Below are positions 6,197 through 11,879 of a DNA stretch of 11,879 bases, piece by piece. The DNA is taken from contig JAPLZH010000033.1 of the NCBI GenBank assembly GCA_026395105.1, positions 1 through 11,879 on the forward strand, read 5' to 3'. Made by a program: the position numbers and the translations under genes. Numbering within the stretch: the stretch's first letter is position 1; each line of letters starts with the position of its first letter. The notes beneath the pieces were generated by a model. The model did no database searches and had not been told where the DNA came from. It saw only the letters and a program-made list of their open reading frames with translations. The DNA comes from Candidatus Tayloriibacteriota bacterium (GTDB taxonomy: Bacteria > Patescibacteriota > Minisyncoccia > Phycocordibacterales > PALSA-1337).

Positions 6197-6225
6197 TTTA
6201 CAAAAGAAAGAATGTGAAGTATCGT
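6197..6225 (+). promoter_or_regulatory. Promoter of the amidase / transglycosylase-like operon
   Basis: TTTACA at 6197-6202, a 17-base spacer, and TATCGT at 6220-6225, then exactly six bases to ATG 6232. It has both boxes at ideal distance and predicts a leaderless mRNA starting at or next to the A of ATG. Confidence 0.6.
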
Positions 6226-6231
6226 TAAGGG

Positions 6232-7173
6232 ATGAATAAGACTATTTTGATAGCTGGCATATGTGCGGTGGCTGTCATTTTACTATTCATTTTTACAGAA
6301 CCTCTTTTTAAAGGCAAAAGTTATGAAATAGGCGGAAATGATTTGACGAATGAGACTGTTTTAGATACCTCTAGCTCAGAGCTCACCGTGCCGGAAGCCA
6401 CCTCCACTCTGAAAACATTTAATGTTCTCATCGTTCTCGGCCATGATTCCCTTACTGGAGGCGCGCACTTTAAGGATATTTATGAAAGAGATTTAGTGTC
6501 AGATATATCGGAGAAGATTTCTGTGGATTTAAACAGCAGGGTGGGGTATAAAGCGGTGGTGTCGAGAGATAAAAAAGAATGGAATCCGCTTTTTACAGAA
6601 TATTTTAAAAATGAAGAGCAAAATATTTTAGACTTTAAAAATTTGCATCAGGCAGAAGAGAAAAAGAAATTATCTTCAGGCTCGAAAAAGTTCGTGCTGG
6701 ATATGGCGAATCATACGAATGTGGATAAAGCCACAGCGGTTAAACTTTATGGAATAAATAAATGGGCGAATGATAATGAAATAGACCTAGTAATTCATTT
6801 GCACTTTAATGATAGTGAGAGGCCGAATGAAAATTCGCCGGGGGAATATAAAGGTTTTACCATTTTTATACCCGAAAGTCAGGCTATTAATGCCACTTCT
6901 TCGAGAATGGTCGCGGAGTTCATCTATGCGGAGCTTGGAAAGATTTTAACTCCAGAAGTTGTCGGAAATCAGAAAACAAGTATAATCGAAGATCAAAGCC
7001 TAATAGCGCTCGGTGCTTCGGGAACTCTCACGAAACCTAGCCTTTTAATAGAATACGCATATATTTACGAGAAAATGCTACGAACTGATGAAGAAAGGGC
7101 TAAATCTATAGATGAAATGGCAAAAAGAACAACACAGGGTATAATTAATTACGTAGATAATTTAAAAAAGTAA
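6232..7173 (+). CDS. Membrane-anchored N-acetylmuramoyl-L-alanine amidase (amidase_3), paralogue without wall-binding domain
   Basis: The 313-aa protein has one N-terminal TM segment (about 4-22), a polar Ser/Thr/Glu-rich linker to residue 60, and an amidase_3 domain with every key residue: His71 in VLGHDSLTGG, Glu85 in IYERDL, His191 in HLHFND, and Glu274 in IEYAYIYE. It should cleave the MurNAc-L-Ala bond in peptidoglycan outside the membrane. It is clearly a paralogue of 1838-3061: both share LYGINKWAN, HFND, SIIEDQ/GVIEDQ and EYxYIYE at nearly the same residue numbers, and the same enlarged segment before the third zinc ligand. Unlike that protein it lacks a PG_binding_1 tail. The next gene starts 12 bases after its stop, so the two are probably one transcript. 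The start at 6232 is fixed by the promoter. Confidence 0.85.
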   Translation: MNKTILIAGICAVAVILLFIFTEPLFKGKSYEIGGNDLTNETVLDTSSSELTVPEATSTLKTFNVLIVLGHDSLTGGAHFKDIYERDLVSDISEKISVDLNSRVGYKAVVSRDKKEWNPLFTEYFKNEEQNILDFKNLHQAEEKKKLSSGSKKFVLDMANHTNVDKATAVKLYGINKWANDNEIDLVIHLHFNDSERPNENSPGEYKGFTIFIPESQAINATSSRMVAEFIYAELGKILTPEVVGNQKTSIIEDQSLIALGASGTLTKPSLLIEYAYIYEKMLRTDEERAKSIDEMAKRTTQGIINYVDNLKK

Positions 7174-7185
7174 AAAAGGCAAAAA

Positions 7186-8289
7186 ATGAAAGTCGCATTT
7201 TTCACAGCAATTAAAGTAGTCATAGTGATTTTTGCCTTAATCGGTTTTGCCTTTCTCGCGGCCTATGTCGGAGTTAATTTGCACTTAACTGATACTTCAG
7301 GAATCGTGGATTCACAGAGTGATGTTTTTTGGCAAAATAGTAGAAATTCTTCATCGACCGCCGTCATTCTGAATGGTGAGGATTCATTTTTTAATAAAGA
7401 GAATTATTGTTCTCTAAAAATTTTAAAGAAGGAGTATGGCGGGGAATTTAGAAGAATTATAAATCTCGCCTTTGCCGATAAAAAAGAATTAGCACAGAAA
7501 AATCTGGATGCAGTCACAATGACTCTCGGCGTTAGTACCGGTGGCTTATTCGCTGATTTTAGAAATTCCTGTATATTGGACTTTACGACAAATGCTTCCT
7601 TAAAGAGTTTTGAAGATTTAGCGGATATGACAGACATAGCCAGCCCTTTTGCCTGGGCTAGTTCATCCGAATGGACATTCTTTAAAATGGGCGTTTTAAA
7701 AGATAAAGATGTTCTTAAAAGGGTAGAGAATGAGACGGGTATAAAGAGTAGGATTTTAGTGGCCGAGCTTATGTCTGAACAGATGAGACTGTATTTTTCT
7801 GATAGAGCTTGGTTTGAAAAGGCTATTTCGCCGGTGAAAGTTCTGGCGAGTATGAGTCAGTTTTCGCTCGGAGTTTTGGGAATTAAACAGGAAACGGCAA
7901 AGAAAATCGAGGATAATTTGAAGGCCACCACTTCGCCTTTTTACCTAGGGCCGGAATTCGAAAATGTACTGGATTTTAAGACGGCCGATATTAATGCAGA
8001 AAGATTTAAAAGAATTACTGATTACCATGATCATTATTATGCATATCTCTATGCTGCACTTTATGATAAGCAAATAATTACTCAGTGGCAGAAGTCTGGC
8101 GTAGATATTTCGAATCGACCGGAGGTGCTCGCTACTTTATATAATATCGGCTTCGTTCATTCCAGTCCGAATTTAGAGCCGAAAATGGGTGGGGCCAGCC
8201 TCATGATAAACGGCACCGAATACAGCTTCGGTAGACTGGCTTATGAATTCTATTATTCGGGGGAACTTTTAGAGGATTTTCCGCAGTAG
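7186..8289 (+). CDS. Membrane-anchored protein with lytic-transglycosylase-like motifs, function not proven
   Basis: The 367-aa product has one N-terminal TM segment (about 8-30) and a mostly helical outer domain. I do not recognise it as a named family with certainty; parts recall DUF1402-type proteins. Three motifs appear in the order of SLT/lysozyme-like enzymes: a helix with Glu194 in LVAELMSEQM, QFSLGVLGIK at 225-234 (like the GLMQ region), and TLYNIGF at 317-323 (like the AYNAG motif). The C-terminal end is rich in aromatic residues (YSFGRLAYEFYYSGEL). A muramidase or transglycosylase cutting glycan strands would suit its amidase partner 12 bases upstream. The short gap holds AAGGC, a weak ribosome-binding sequence, fitting an internal operon gene. 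Function is inference; gene reality is not in doubt. Confidence 0.7.
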   Translation: MKVAFFTAIKVVIVIFALIGFAFLAAYVGVNLHLTDTSGIVDSQSDVFWQNSRNSSSTAVILNGEDSFFNKENYCSLKILKKEYGGEFRRIINLAFADKKELAQKNLDAVTMTLGVSTGGLFADFRNSCILDFTTNASLKSFEDLADMTDIASPFAWASSSEWTFFKMGVLKDKDVLKRVENETGIKSRILVAELMSEQMRLYFSDRAWFEKAISPVKVLASMSQFSLGVLGIKQETAKKIEDNLKATTSPFYLGPEFENVLDFKTADINAERFKRITDYHDHYYAYLYAALYDKQIITQWQKSGVDISNRPEVLATLYNIGFVHSSPNLEPKMGGASLMINGTEYSFGRLAYEFYYSGELLEDFPQ

Positions 8290-8315
8290 GGGACAGTAGG
8301 AGAAAGGGGGGCTTC

Positions 8316-8338
8316 GGCTAATTTAGTCGAATTAGGCC
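8316..8338 (+). terminator. Possible terminator hairpin after the amidase operon
   Basis: GGCTAATT and AATTAGGCC (8330-8338) form an imperfect stem with 6 solid base pairs (CTAATT/AATTAG), then GG/CC across a bulge, around loop TAGTCG. A TTTT follows after five more bases. It is weak but in the right place, 27 bases after the stop. Confidence 0.35.
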
Positions 8339-8351
8339 TTGCTTTTAAAGG

Positions 8352-8392
8352 TATAATCTAATATAATCTAATATACCACTTATAATAGATTA
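8352..8392 (+). promoter_or_regulatory. Promoter and repeat operator of the Fic gene
   Basis: TAATCTAATATA occurs twice in direct orientation at 8354-8365 and 8364-8375 (period 10), and once inverted as TATAATAGATTA at 8381-8392 with 11 of 12 matches, separated by CCACT. The -10 TATAAT at 8381-8386 lies inside the inverted copy, nine bases before ATG 8396. A protein bound there would block RNA polymerase, so autoregulation by the winged helix of the Fic protein is a fair inference. Confidence 0.6.
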
Positions 8393-8395
8393 AAT

Positions 8396-9448
8396 ATGAA
8401 CCATTTAGACAAACGTATACAAAATATACCACAGAAACTCTGGGCCATTATTAATATGGTCGATGAGCTTAAGGGGCGCTGGGTCGGAGGAGCGAGCCTT
8501 AATCCACAGGTTTTGACTAGGCTTAAAAAATCCGTGCTCGTTACTTCTACTGGTGCGTCTACTCGCATCGAAGGTTCTGGGCTTTCAGATGAGGATGTCG
8601 ACAGACTAATACGCGGTCTTACTATGCAAAAATTTAAGGATAGAGATAAGCAGGAAGTACGGGGATATTACGAATTACTAGAAAACATATTTAGCGCATA
8701 CGAAAAGATAGCTATTTCTGAAAGCAGTATTAAACATCTTCATAAAGAACTTCTGAAGCATGTCGATAAAGATACGCTTCACCGTGGTGATTATAAGAAA
8801 GATGAGAATCAGGTAGAAATGATTAATGGGGAAGGTAAATCAGTGGCGGTGATTTTTGCCACCACTCCAGCTCTGCTTACGCCTAAAGAGATGTATGATC
8901 TCATGGACTGGACACGAAGGTCTGTCGATGAGAAGAAGATTCACCCTTTGATTATTATCGCTAACTTTATCATCGAATTTCTTAAGATCCACCCTTTTGA
9001 GGATGGTAATGGAAGGCTAAGTCGAATACTTACGAATTTACTTATGCTCCAGTACGGATATGAGTATGTGCCGTATATTTCGCATGAAAAACTTATCGAG
9101 GATAATAAACCAGAATATTATGTCGCTCTTCGCCAGAGTCAGAAAACCTTCAAAACAGAAAATGAAGATATTTTCGCATGGCTGGAATTTTTCTTAAATA
9201 TTTCCCTTAATCAGGCGAAAGAGGCTATCTCCTTACTTTCTAAAGAAAATATAGAGAAGTTACTGTCACCAAAACAGCTTCTGGTATGGCAATACCTTTT
9301 GACTGTCCCTGAAGCGACACCTGGTGATATTTCAAAATCAGCAAAAGTAGCCAGGCCGACCGTGTCTCAGGCACTCGATACTTTACTTCGTCTTAAAAAA
9401 GTCGAGCGTATAGGACAGGGAAGAACAACGAGGTATAAGAAGACATAG
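8396..9448 (+). CDS. Fic-family protein (AMP-transferase), class II, with C-terminal winged helix
   Basis: Fic enzymes transfer AMP, or another nucleotide part, from a nucleotide to a target side chain. The 350-aa protein carries the core motif HPFEDGNGRLSR at 199-210, a full match to HxFx(D/E)GNGRxxR with His199 as base and Asp203 as metal ligand. STRIEG at 55-60 matches the inhibitory motif (S/T)xxxE(G/N), with Glu59 expected to block the active site. It lies N-terminal to the core, which makes this class II. Residues about 292-347 form a winged helix (GDISKSAKVARPTVSQALDTL as turn and recognition helix). The class often acts on itself or a partner and may repress its own gene. Leucine is mostly CTT here, while the upstream operon prefers TTA, hinting at a different origin. 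The target is unknown. Confidence 0.9.
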   Translation: MNHLDKRIQNIPQKLWAIINMVDELKGRWVGGASLNPQVLTRLKKSVLVTSTGASTRIEGSGLSDEDVDRLIRGLTMQKFKDRDKQEVRGYYELLENIFSAYEKIAISESSIKHLHKELLKHVDKDTLHRGDYKKDENQVEMINGEGKSVAVIFATTPALLTPKEMYDLMDWTRRSVDEKKIHPLIIIANFIIEFLKIHPFEDGNGRLSRILTNLLMLQYGYEYVPYISHEKLIEDNKPEYYVALRQSQKTFKTENEDIFAWLEFFLNISLNQAKEAISLLSKENIEKLLSPKQLLVWQYLLTVPEATPGDISKSAKVARPTVSQALDTLLRLKKVERIGQGRTTRYKKT

Positions 9449-9466
9449 AGACACTAATCAGGGTTT

Positions 9467-10168
9467 TTATAGCCTTATACCTAATTGCTCTACATAATAT
9501 TTTAATGCTGTAAGATATTCTTCGGTGTATGGATCGCCGTAATAATCCTTTGCCATTTTTCCTACTGCTCCGTCATAATAAGTGTCTATGATAGACGCCT
9601 GCTGTTCGGAATTAAAATCGGTGAATTTCTTTTTATCTTTAATCGCCTGGACTAGACCTTTTTCTCCGCCGAAATTATAGATTCGGTCTGGGTCCTTAAT
9701 TTGATATATGAAGTCTGCAAAGTATTCTAGCGCATATTTGAAGCCTTCATTTTTGCCATTTTTAAACTGGTAAACATGGGTAAGTTCGTGTACATATGTG
9801 GAAGTGCTTATGCAGTAGGGCTGTTTCGTTACGTAGATATCAGTGTTGAAGGCCTGGGCATCTCTAGCGTTTCCTTTTTTAATCCAGTTCCAGCCTTCTA
9901 ATACTTTTAAGTTTTCCATAAACCCGCCGTAGACGAAATTTACATCCTTTGCTTCTAGTAGACCTTTGAAGAAGTCGAGCGCGTTATTTGCCTTAGAAAT
10001 TTCTCCGCATTCGTCGGTGAGCGGGCGAACTGTATTAATTTTTTCTAATACAGATCTAGGAAATGATGTGCTAAGCGGGGTGCTGAGGAAAAGGGAAGCT
10101 TCGGCCAGGAGAAGGAAGATGAAGATTTCTATTAAGAAACCCTTAGGGCTAACAGTTTTTTTTATCAA
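9467..10168 (-). CDS. Membrane-anchored HExxH metalloprotease-like protein, TTG start
   Basis: The 233-aa product has one N-terminal TM segment (about 10-30) and an outer domain with YVHELTHVYQF at 125-135. His127, Glu128 and His131 form the zincin HExxH site, and Glu148 in ALEYFADF, 17 residues further on, fits a third zinc ligand as in gluzincins. Cys54 and Cys119 might form a disulfide. I do not recognise a named family; a DUF4157-like or related zincin is possible. There is no ATG at the front. The frame opens after a TAA and the best start is TTG at 10168, with GAGAA about 13 bases upstream. It overlaps the end of the upstream gene by 20 bases, so translation may be coupled. The substrate is unknown. 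It converges on the Fic gene with an 18-base gap. Confidence 0.72.
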   Translation of the reverse strand: MIKKTVSPKGFLIEIFIFLLLAEASLFLSTPLSTSFPRSVLEKINTVRPLTDECGEISKANNALDFFKGLLEAKDVNFVYGGFMENLKVLEGWNWIKKGNARDAQAFNTDIYVTKQPYCISTSTYVHELTHVYQFKNGKNEGFKYALEYFADFIYQIKDPDRIYNFGGEKGLVQAIKDKKKFTDFNSEQQASIIDTYYDGAVGKMAKDYYGDPYTEEYLTALKYYVEQLGIRL

Positions 10169-10382
10169 AATTAAAAAGTTCTCTGGATTTTACATTTAAA
10201 TACAAAAGGACGACGAATGTCAGAACGAGCAAAAAATGAATGCCGAATGAGCCGTACCAGCCGAGTGCGATTATGAGAAAAGTGGAGACGAGATAGCAGA
10301 GAGTAAAGAAAATTATTTTAGATATTATAAAGACGGGGATTTTAAGGAGGGTTTTAATGAGAGGAGGTTTGGTCTGGTCCAT
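10149..10382 (-). CDS. Small two-TM membrane protein, unknown function
   Basis: This is a 77-aa product with two hydrophobic stretches (about 14-41 and 47-65), a short basic N terminus and a charged tail ending FNFDKKNC. It is not recognised. It is taken as real because an extended -10, TGCTAGAAT, ends exactly six bases before its ATG at 10382, the same geometry as for clear genes here, and because the HExxH gene depends on it for a promoter. The two overlap by 20 bases. A helper, chaperone or immunity role for the downstream protease-like protein is only a guess. Confidence 0.6.
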   Translation of the reverse strand: MDQTKPPLIKTLLKIPVFIISKIIFFTLCYLVSTFLIIALGWYGSFGIHFLLVLTFVVLLYLNVKSRELFNFDKKNC

Positions 10383-10388
10383 GGGGAT

Positions 10389-10397
10389 ATTCTAGCA
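10389..10397 (-). promoter_or_regulatory. Extended -10 promoter of the two-gene membrane operon
   Basis: Minus strand TGCTAGAAT (10397-10389) followed by ATCCCC and ATG. TGn plus TAGAAT with six bases to the start. No good -35. Confidence 0.5.
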
Positions 10398-10455
10398 GAT
10401 TTCTATTTGTTAAAATACAGCGCTGGAGTGAAGATTCTGGAGATTTGATCTATAT

Positions 10456-11067
10456 CTACTTTTTTGCAATTGCGACACCTTTGTATATAAAACTGAGTGG
10501 TTTTGATTTTTCTTTAAATTTCTCTATCTTTTGCACTTCAAAACCCGCATCACGAATAAGCTTCTCAATATCTCTGTTCAGATGACATCCTCCTGCGATC
10601 CTTTTAGAAAACGGAGTGAGTAAATTTTGTATTCGACAAATGTAATTTTGAGGAGATTTTCCATGTTCAATAAATGAGAATTTCCCATTCGGTTTTAACA
10701 CTCTAAAGATTTCCTTTAGGGCCACTTCTGGATGGGGAATACTGCACAGACTCCATGTAGAAATGACGAAATCGAGGGAATTATTAGAAATAGGAATACT
10801 TTCGGCAGAAGCTTGAATGTACTCTATAGGAAATGAAGCCGTCCTAATATTATTTTCTGCGAGTTTATAAAGCTCTTTCACTGGATCGAGAGCATAAAGT
10901 TTACTTACATTTTTGTAATAGGGAAGATTAAGCCCTGATCCAAAGCCTATTTCGAGTACTGCACCACTAACTTTGCCGACCACATCCATGCGATGTTTTT
11001 CCAAATTCTTATTACTCATCCTCAAATTTAAATATTTAGGAAGGAAGTATTTGCTATAGAAATTCAT
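10456..11067 (-). CDS. Class I SAM-dependent methyltransferase
   Basis: The 203-aa protein is a Rossmann-fold methyltransferase of the Methyltransf_11 type. Motif I is VLEIGFGSGLNLPYY at 37-51, the acidic end of strand 2 is Asp61 in ALDP, motif II-like SLDFVISTW lies at 97-105 and motif III-like VLKPNGKFSFIEHG at 123-136. The C-terminal GGCHLNRDIEKLIRDAGF at 159-176 resembles METTL7/UbiE-like small-molecule methyltransferases. The substrate cannot be told. The start lies 11 bases after the stop of the HIT gene on the same strand and there is no clear own promoter, so both are likely on one transcript. Confidence 0.85.
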   Translation of the reverse strand: MNFYSKYFLPKYLNLRMSNKNLEKHRMDVVGKVSGAVLEIGFGSGLNLPYYKNVSKLYALDPVKELYKLAENNIRTASFPIEYIQASAESIPISNNSLDFVISTWSLCSIPHPEVALKEIFRVLKPNGKFSFIEHGKSPQNYICRIQNLLTPFSKRIAGGCHLNRDIEKLIRDAGFEVQKIEKFKEKSKPLSFIYKGVAIAKK

Positions 11068-11078
11068 ACTCGCGTTAA

Positions 11079-11591
11079 TTATTTTATAAATTTCTGGTCT
11101 CGGAATGTTTTTATATCATTTGCGAGTTTTTTAAGCTTTTCCCGATCAGCATCTGGTCCTCCCGCTGAAGAAATCCAACCTTCATATTTATCAAACCAAT
11201 GATTTTGTCCAGAAAGGTATTGTTTCCATTCGCCACGCTTCATATGTTCGGTGCCGTGCATTGGGACGAGTTTAATGTGAGCGTGGTCGATACCCGTGCC
11301 TTCCATAATTAGACCTACTCTTCCAACGTCCGGATAAAAACTTTCCAATAACTTCGCGACTTCTTTTGCAGATAGAATGAATTTTTGCAAAATATCATCG
11401 GGCATTTTAAGAACATCACTATCAAAATGTTTTTTGGGAATTATACATGAAAATCCAGTAGTGTTCGGGTCCCTAGAGAGAAATGCTAGGAATTCATCAT
11501 TTTCCCAAAAATCTGAAGTAGATATATTACCAGAGGCAATCTCACAAAAGATGCATTTACCATTTTCAGTTTTTGCATTATATGTTCCCAT
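11079..11591 (-). CDS. HIT-family nucleotide-binding protein
   Basis: HIT proteins hydrolyse or transfer nucleotides through a histidine intermediate. The 170-aa protein shows CIFCEIASG at 13-21 (CxxC, possible zinc ligands), FLSRDPNTTGFSCIIPKKH at 37-55, and the active-site stretch IDHAHIKLVPMH at 101-112. His103 and His105 match the first two histidines of the HxHxHxx signature, with His105 the expected nucleophile, but the third position is Lys107. Downstream GTEHMKRGEWKQY is specific to this subgroup. The third-His change is seen in other HIT proteins in my recollection and need not destroy activity. The start at 11591 is preceded by TATATT seven bases upstream. Confidence 0.88.
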   Translation of the reverse strand: MGTYNAKTENGKCIFCEIASGNISTSDFWENDEFLAFLSRDPNTTGFSCIIPKKHFDSDVLKMPDDILQKFILSAKEVAKLLESFYPDVGRVGLIMEGTGIDHAHIKLVPMHGTEHMKRGEWKQYLSGQNHWFDKYEGWISSAGGPDADREKLKKLANDIKTFRDQKFIK

Positions 11592-11598
11592 AAATGTA

Positions 11599-11604
11599 AA
11601 TATA
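11599..11604 (-). promoter_or_regulatory. Putative -10 of the HIT / methyltransferase operon
   Basis: Minus strand TATATT (11604-11599), seven bases before ATG 11591. The -35 is poor. Transcripts from the RNA promoter at 11702-11729 could also read into this operon if the hairpins do not stop them. Confidence 0.35.
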
Positions 11605-11631
11605 GAGTTTCATTACCATAGAATATTCCCA

Positions 11632-11695
11632 AAATGCAGAAACCGCAATACAAGATTGCGGTTACGCGTTCTGCCACCGAAGCGACAGAAGGTAT
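11632..11695 (-). ncRNA. Candidate two-hairpin RNA or leader upstream of the HIT gene
   Basis: Behind the promoter at 11702-11729 the predicted transcript from about 11695 forms two neighbouring hairpins. The first is TTCTGTCGC-TTCG-GTGGCAGAA (11690-11669), a 9-bp stem with two G-U pairs, closed by the stable C(UUCG)G tetraloop. The second is AACCGCAAT-CTTGT-ATTGCGGTT (11663-11641), a perfect 9-bp stem followed by TTTCTGCATTTT-like sequence, which could be a poor terminator. It may be a free small RNA of about 60 nt or an attenuator-like leader of the HIT operon. No known family is recognised. It is not a tRNA: there is no T arm. Confidence 0.4.
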
Positions 11696-11701
11696 ACCGC
11701 T

Positions 11702-11729
11702 ATATTACCAAGGTAAATACGAAAGTCAA
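11702..11729 (-). promoter_or_regulatory. Promoter of the two-hairpin RNA
   Basis: Minus strand TTGACT (11729-11724), 16 bases, TAATAT (11707-11702). The -35 hexamer and the 16-base spacing are the same as for the small RNA promoter at 5480-5507. Confidence 0.45.
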
Positions 11730-11787
11730 GCCAACGACAAGTAACCCCTCACACCCCTTTTAAGTAAGCCGTCATCGTGCTTTCTGG

Positions 11788-11810
11788 TACTGTGTATAAC
11801 AACACAAGTA
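11788..11810. promoter_or_regulatory. Imperfect inverted repeat upstream of the right-edge gene
   Basis: TACTGTGT (11788-11795) and ACACAAGTA (11802-11810) are inverted with one extra base, around ATAACA. They lie 19 bases before the -10 TAGAAT at 11829-11834, near the -35 position, and could bind a dimeric regulator. Confidence 0.25.
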
Positions 11811-11826
11811 TTCATCTAGCCACCAT

Positions 11827-11834
11827 GGTAGAAT
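11827..11834 (+). promoter_or_regulatory. Extended -10 of the right-edge gene
   Basis: TGGTAGAAT (t11826 to t11834), the same nonamer as before 6102, ten bases before ATG 11845. Confidence 0.4.
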
Positions 11835-11844
11835 ACATGACGTA

Positions 11845-11879
11845 ATGAGACTAACTGACATTGAAATTAAAGCTAGGAT
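11845..11879 (+). CDS. Start of an unidentified gene, cut by the window edge
   Basis: ATG 11845 opens a frame reading MRLTDIEIKAR to the edge. Eleven residues are too few for identification; the opening vaguely recalls dCTP deaminase N termini, which is not evidence enough for a name. The upstream extended -10 is the main reason to believe a gene starts here. Confidence 0.35.
   Translation, partial: MRLTDIEIKAR

Noticed and set aside
6232..8289. Phage lysis cassette
   Set aside because: Both proteins have N-terminal membrane anchors, no holin or other phage genes are near, and a paralogue sits among housekeeping genes.
8352..8375. CRISPR-like or satellite repeat
   Set aside because: There are only two short overlapping copies without spacers; the position at a promoter points to an operator.
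11641..11690. tRNA-like D-arm sequence (GCTTCGGTGGCAGAACGC on the minus strand) near a TGT triplet in a loop
   Set aside because: There is no T arm, the 7-base loop has C instead of the invariant T33, and the acceptor ends do not pair. The two hairpins explain the sequence better.
11377..11763. 128-aa plus-strand ORF over the HIT gene start
   Set aside because: It lies mostly antisense to a clear HIT-family gene and its translation shows no recognisable features; the rest covers the hairpin region.

Overview
The window looks like a chromosomal segment of an AT-leaning bacterium of the Candidate Phyla Radiation (Patescibacteria, most like Parcubacteria). This is an inference. It rests on very short intergenic gaps, many single-TM or two-TM small proteins, a shortened MurE-like ligase of the kind seen in that group, a 161-aa membrane protein of a type I associate with that group, and promoters placed so close to start codons that most first genes would be transcribed leaderless. 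No whole-genome evidence is available.

Layout. 1-130: the last 42 codons of an IS30-type transposase, cut by the window edge. 299-1807: a TrmH/SpoU rRNA/tRNA methyltransferase gene converges on fpg (mutM). 1838-3061: a membrane-anchored amidase_3 peptidoglycan hydrolase with a C-terminal peptidoglycan-binding domain, divergent from fpg across overlapping -10 elements. 3085-4962 (minus): ruvA followed by a MurE-like ligase, probably one operon. 5100-5363: rpsT (ribosomal protein S20). 5387-5507 (minus): an apparently unrecognised small RNA gene with near-consensus promoter, possible pseudoknot and intrinsic terminator. 5516-6102 (minus): a two-TM protein gene and tRNA-Arg(GCG). 6232-8289: a second amidase_3 paralogue and a 367-aa membrane-anchored protein with lytic-transglycosylase-like motifs, probably co-transcribed. 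8352-9448: a class II Fic AMP-transferase with a C-terminal winged helix, preceded by a repeat array that overlaps its -10. 9467-10382 (minus): two overlapping membrane-protein genes, the second an HExxH protein with an apparent TTG start. 10456-11591 (minus): HIT-family hydrolase followed by a SAM methyltransferase. 11632-11729 (minus): a second candidate structured RNA upstream of the HIT gene. 11845-11879: start of an unidentified gene.

How the parts fit. Peptidoglycan is the main theme: two paralogous amidases, a possible glycan-strand-cleaving partner, and a Mur ligase. These would together build and open the wall. The rest is housekeeping (DNA repair, recombination, ribosome, tRNA) plus a regulator-like Fic gene whose leucine codon use differs from its neighbours. 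The most original signals are the small RNA gene at 5387-5507, the repeat operator of the Fic gene, and the recurring '-10, six bases, ATG' promoter geometry.
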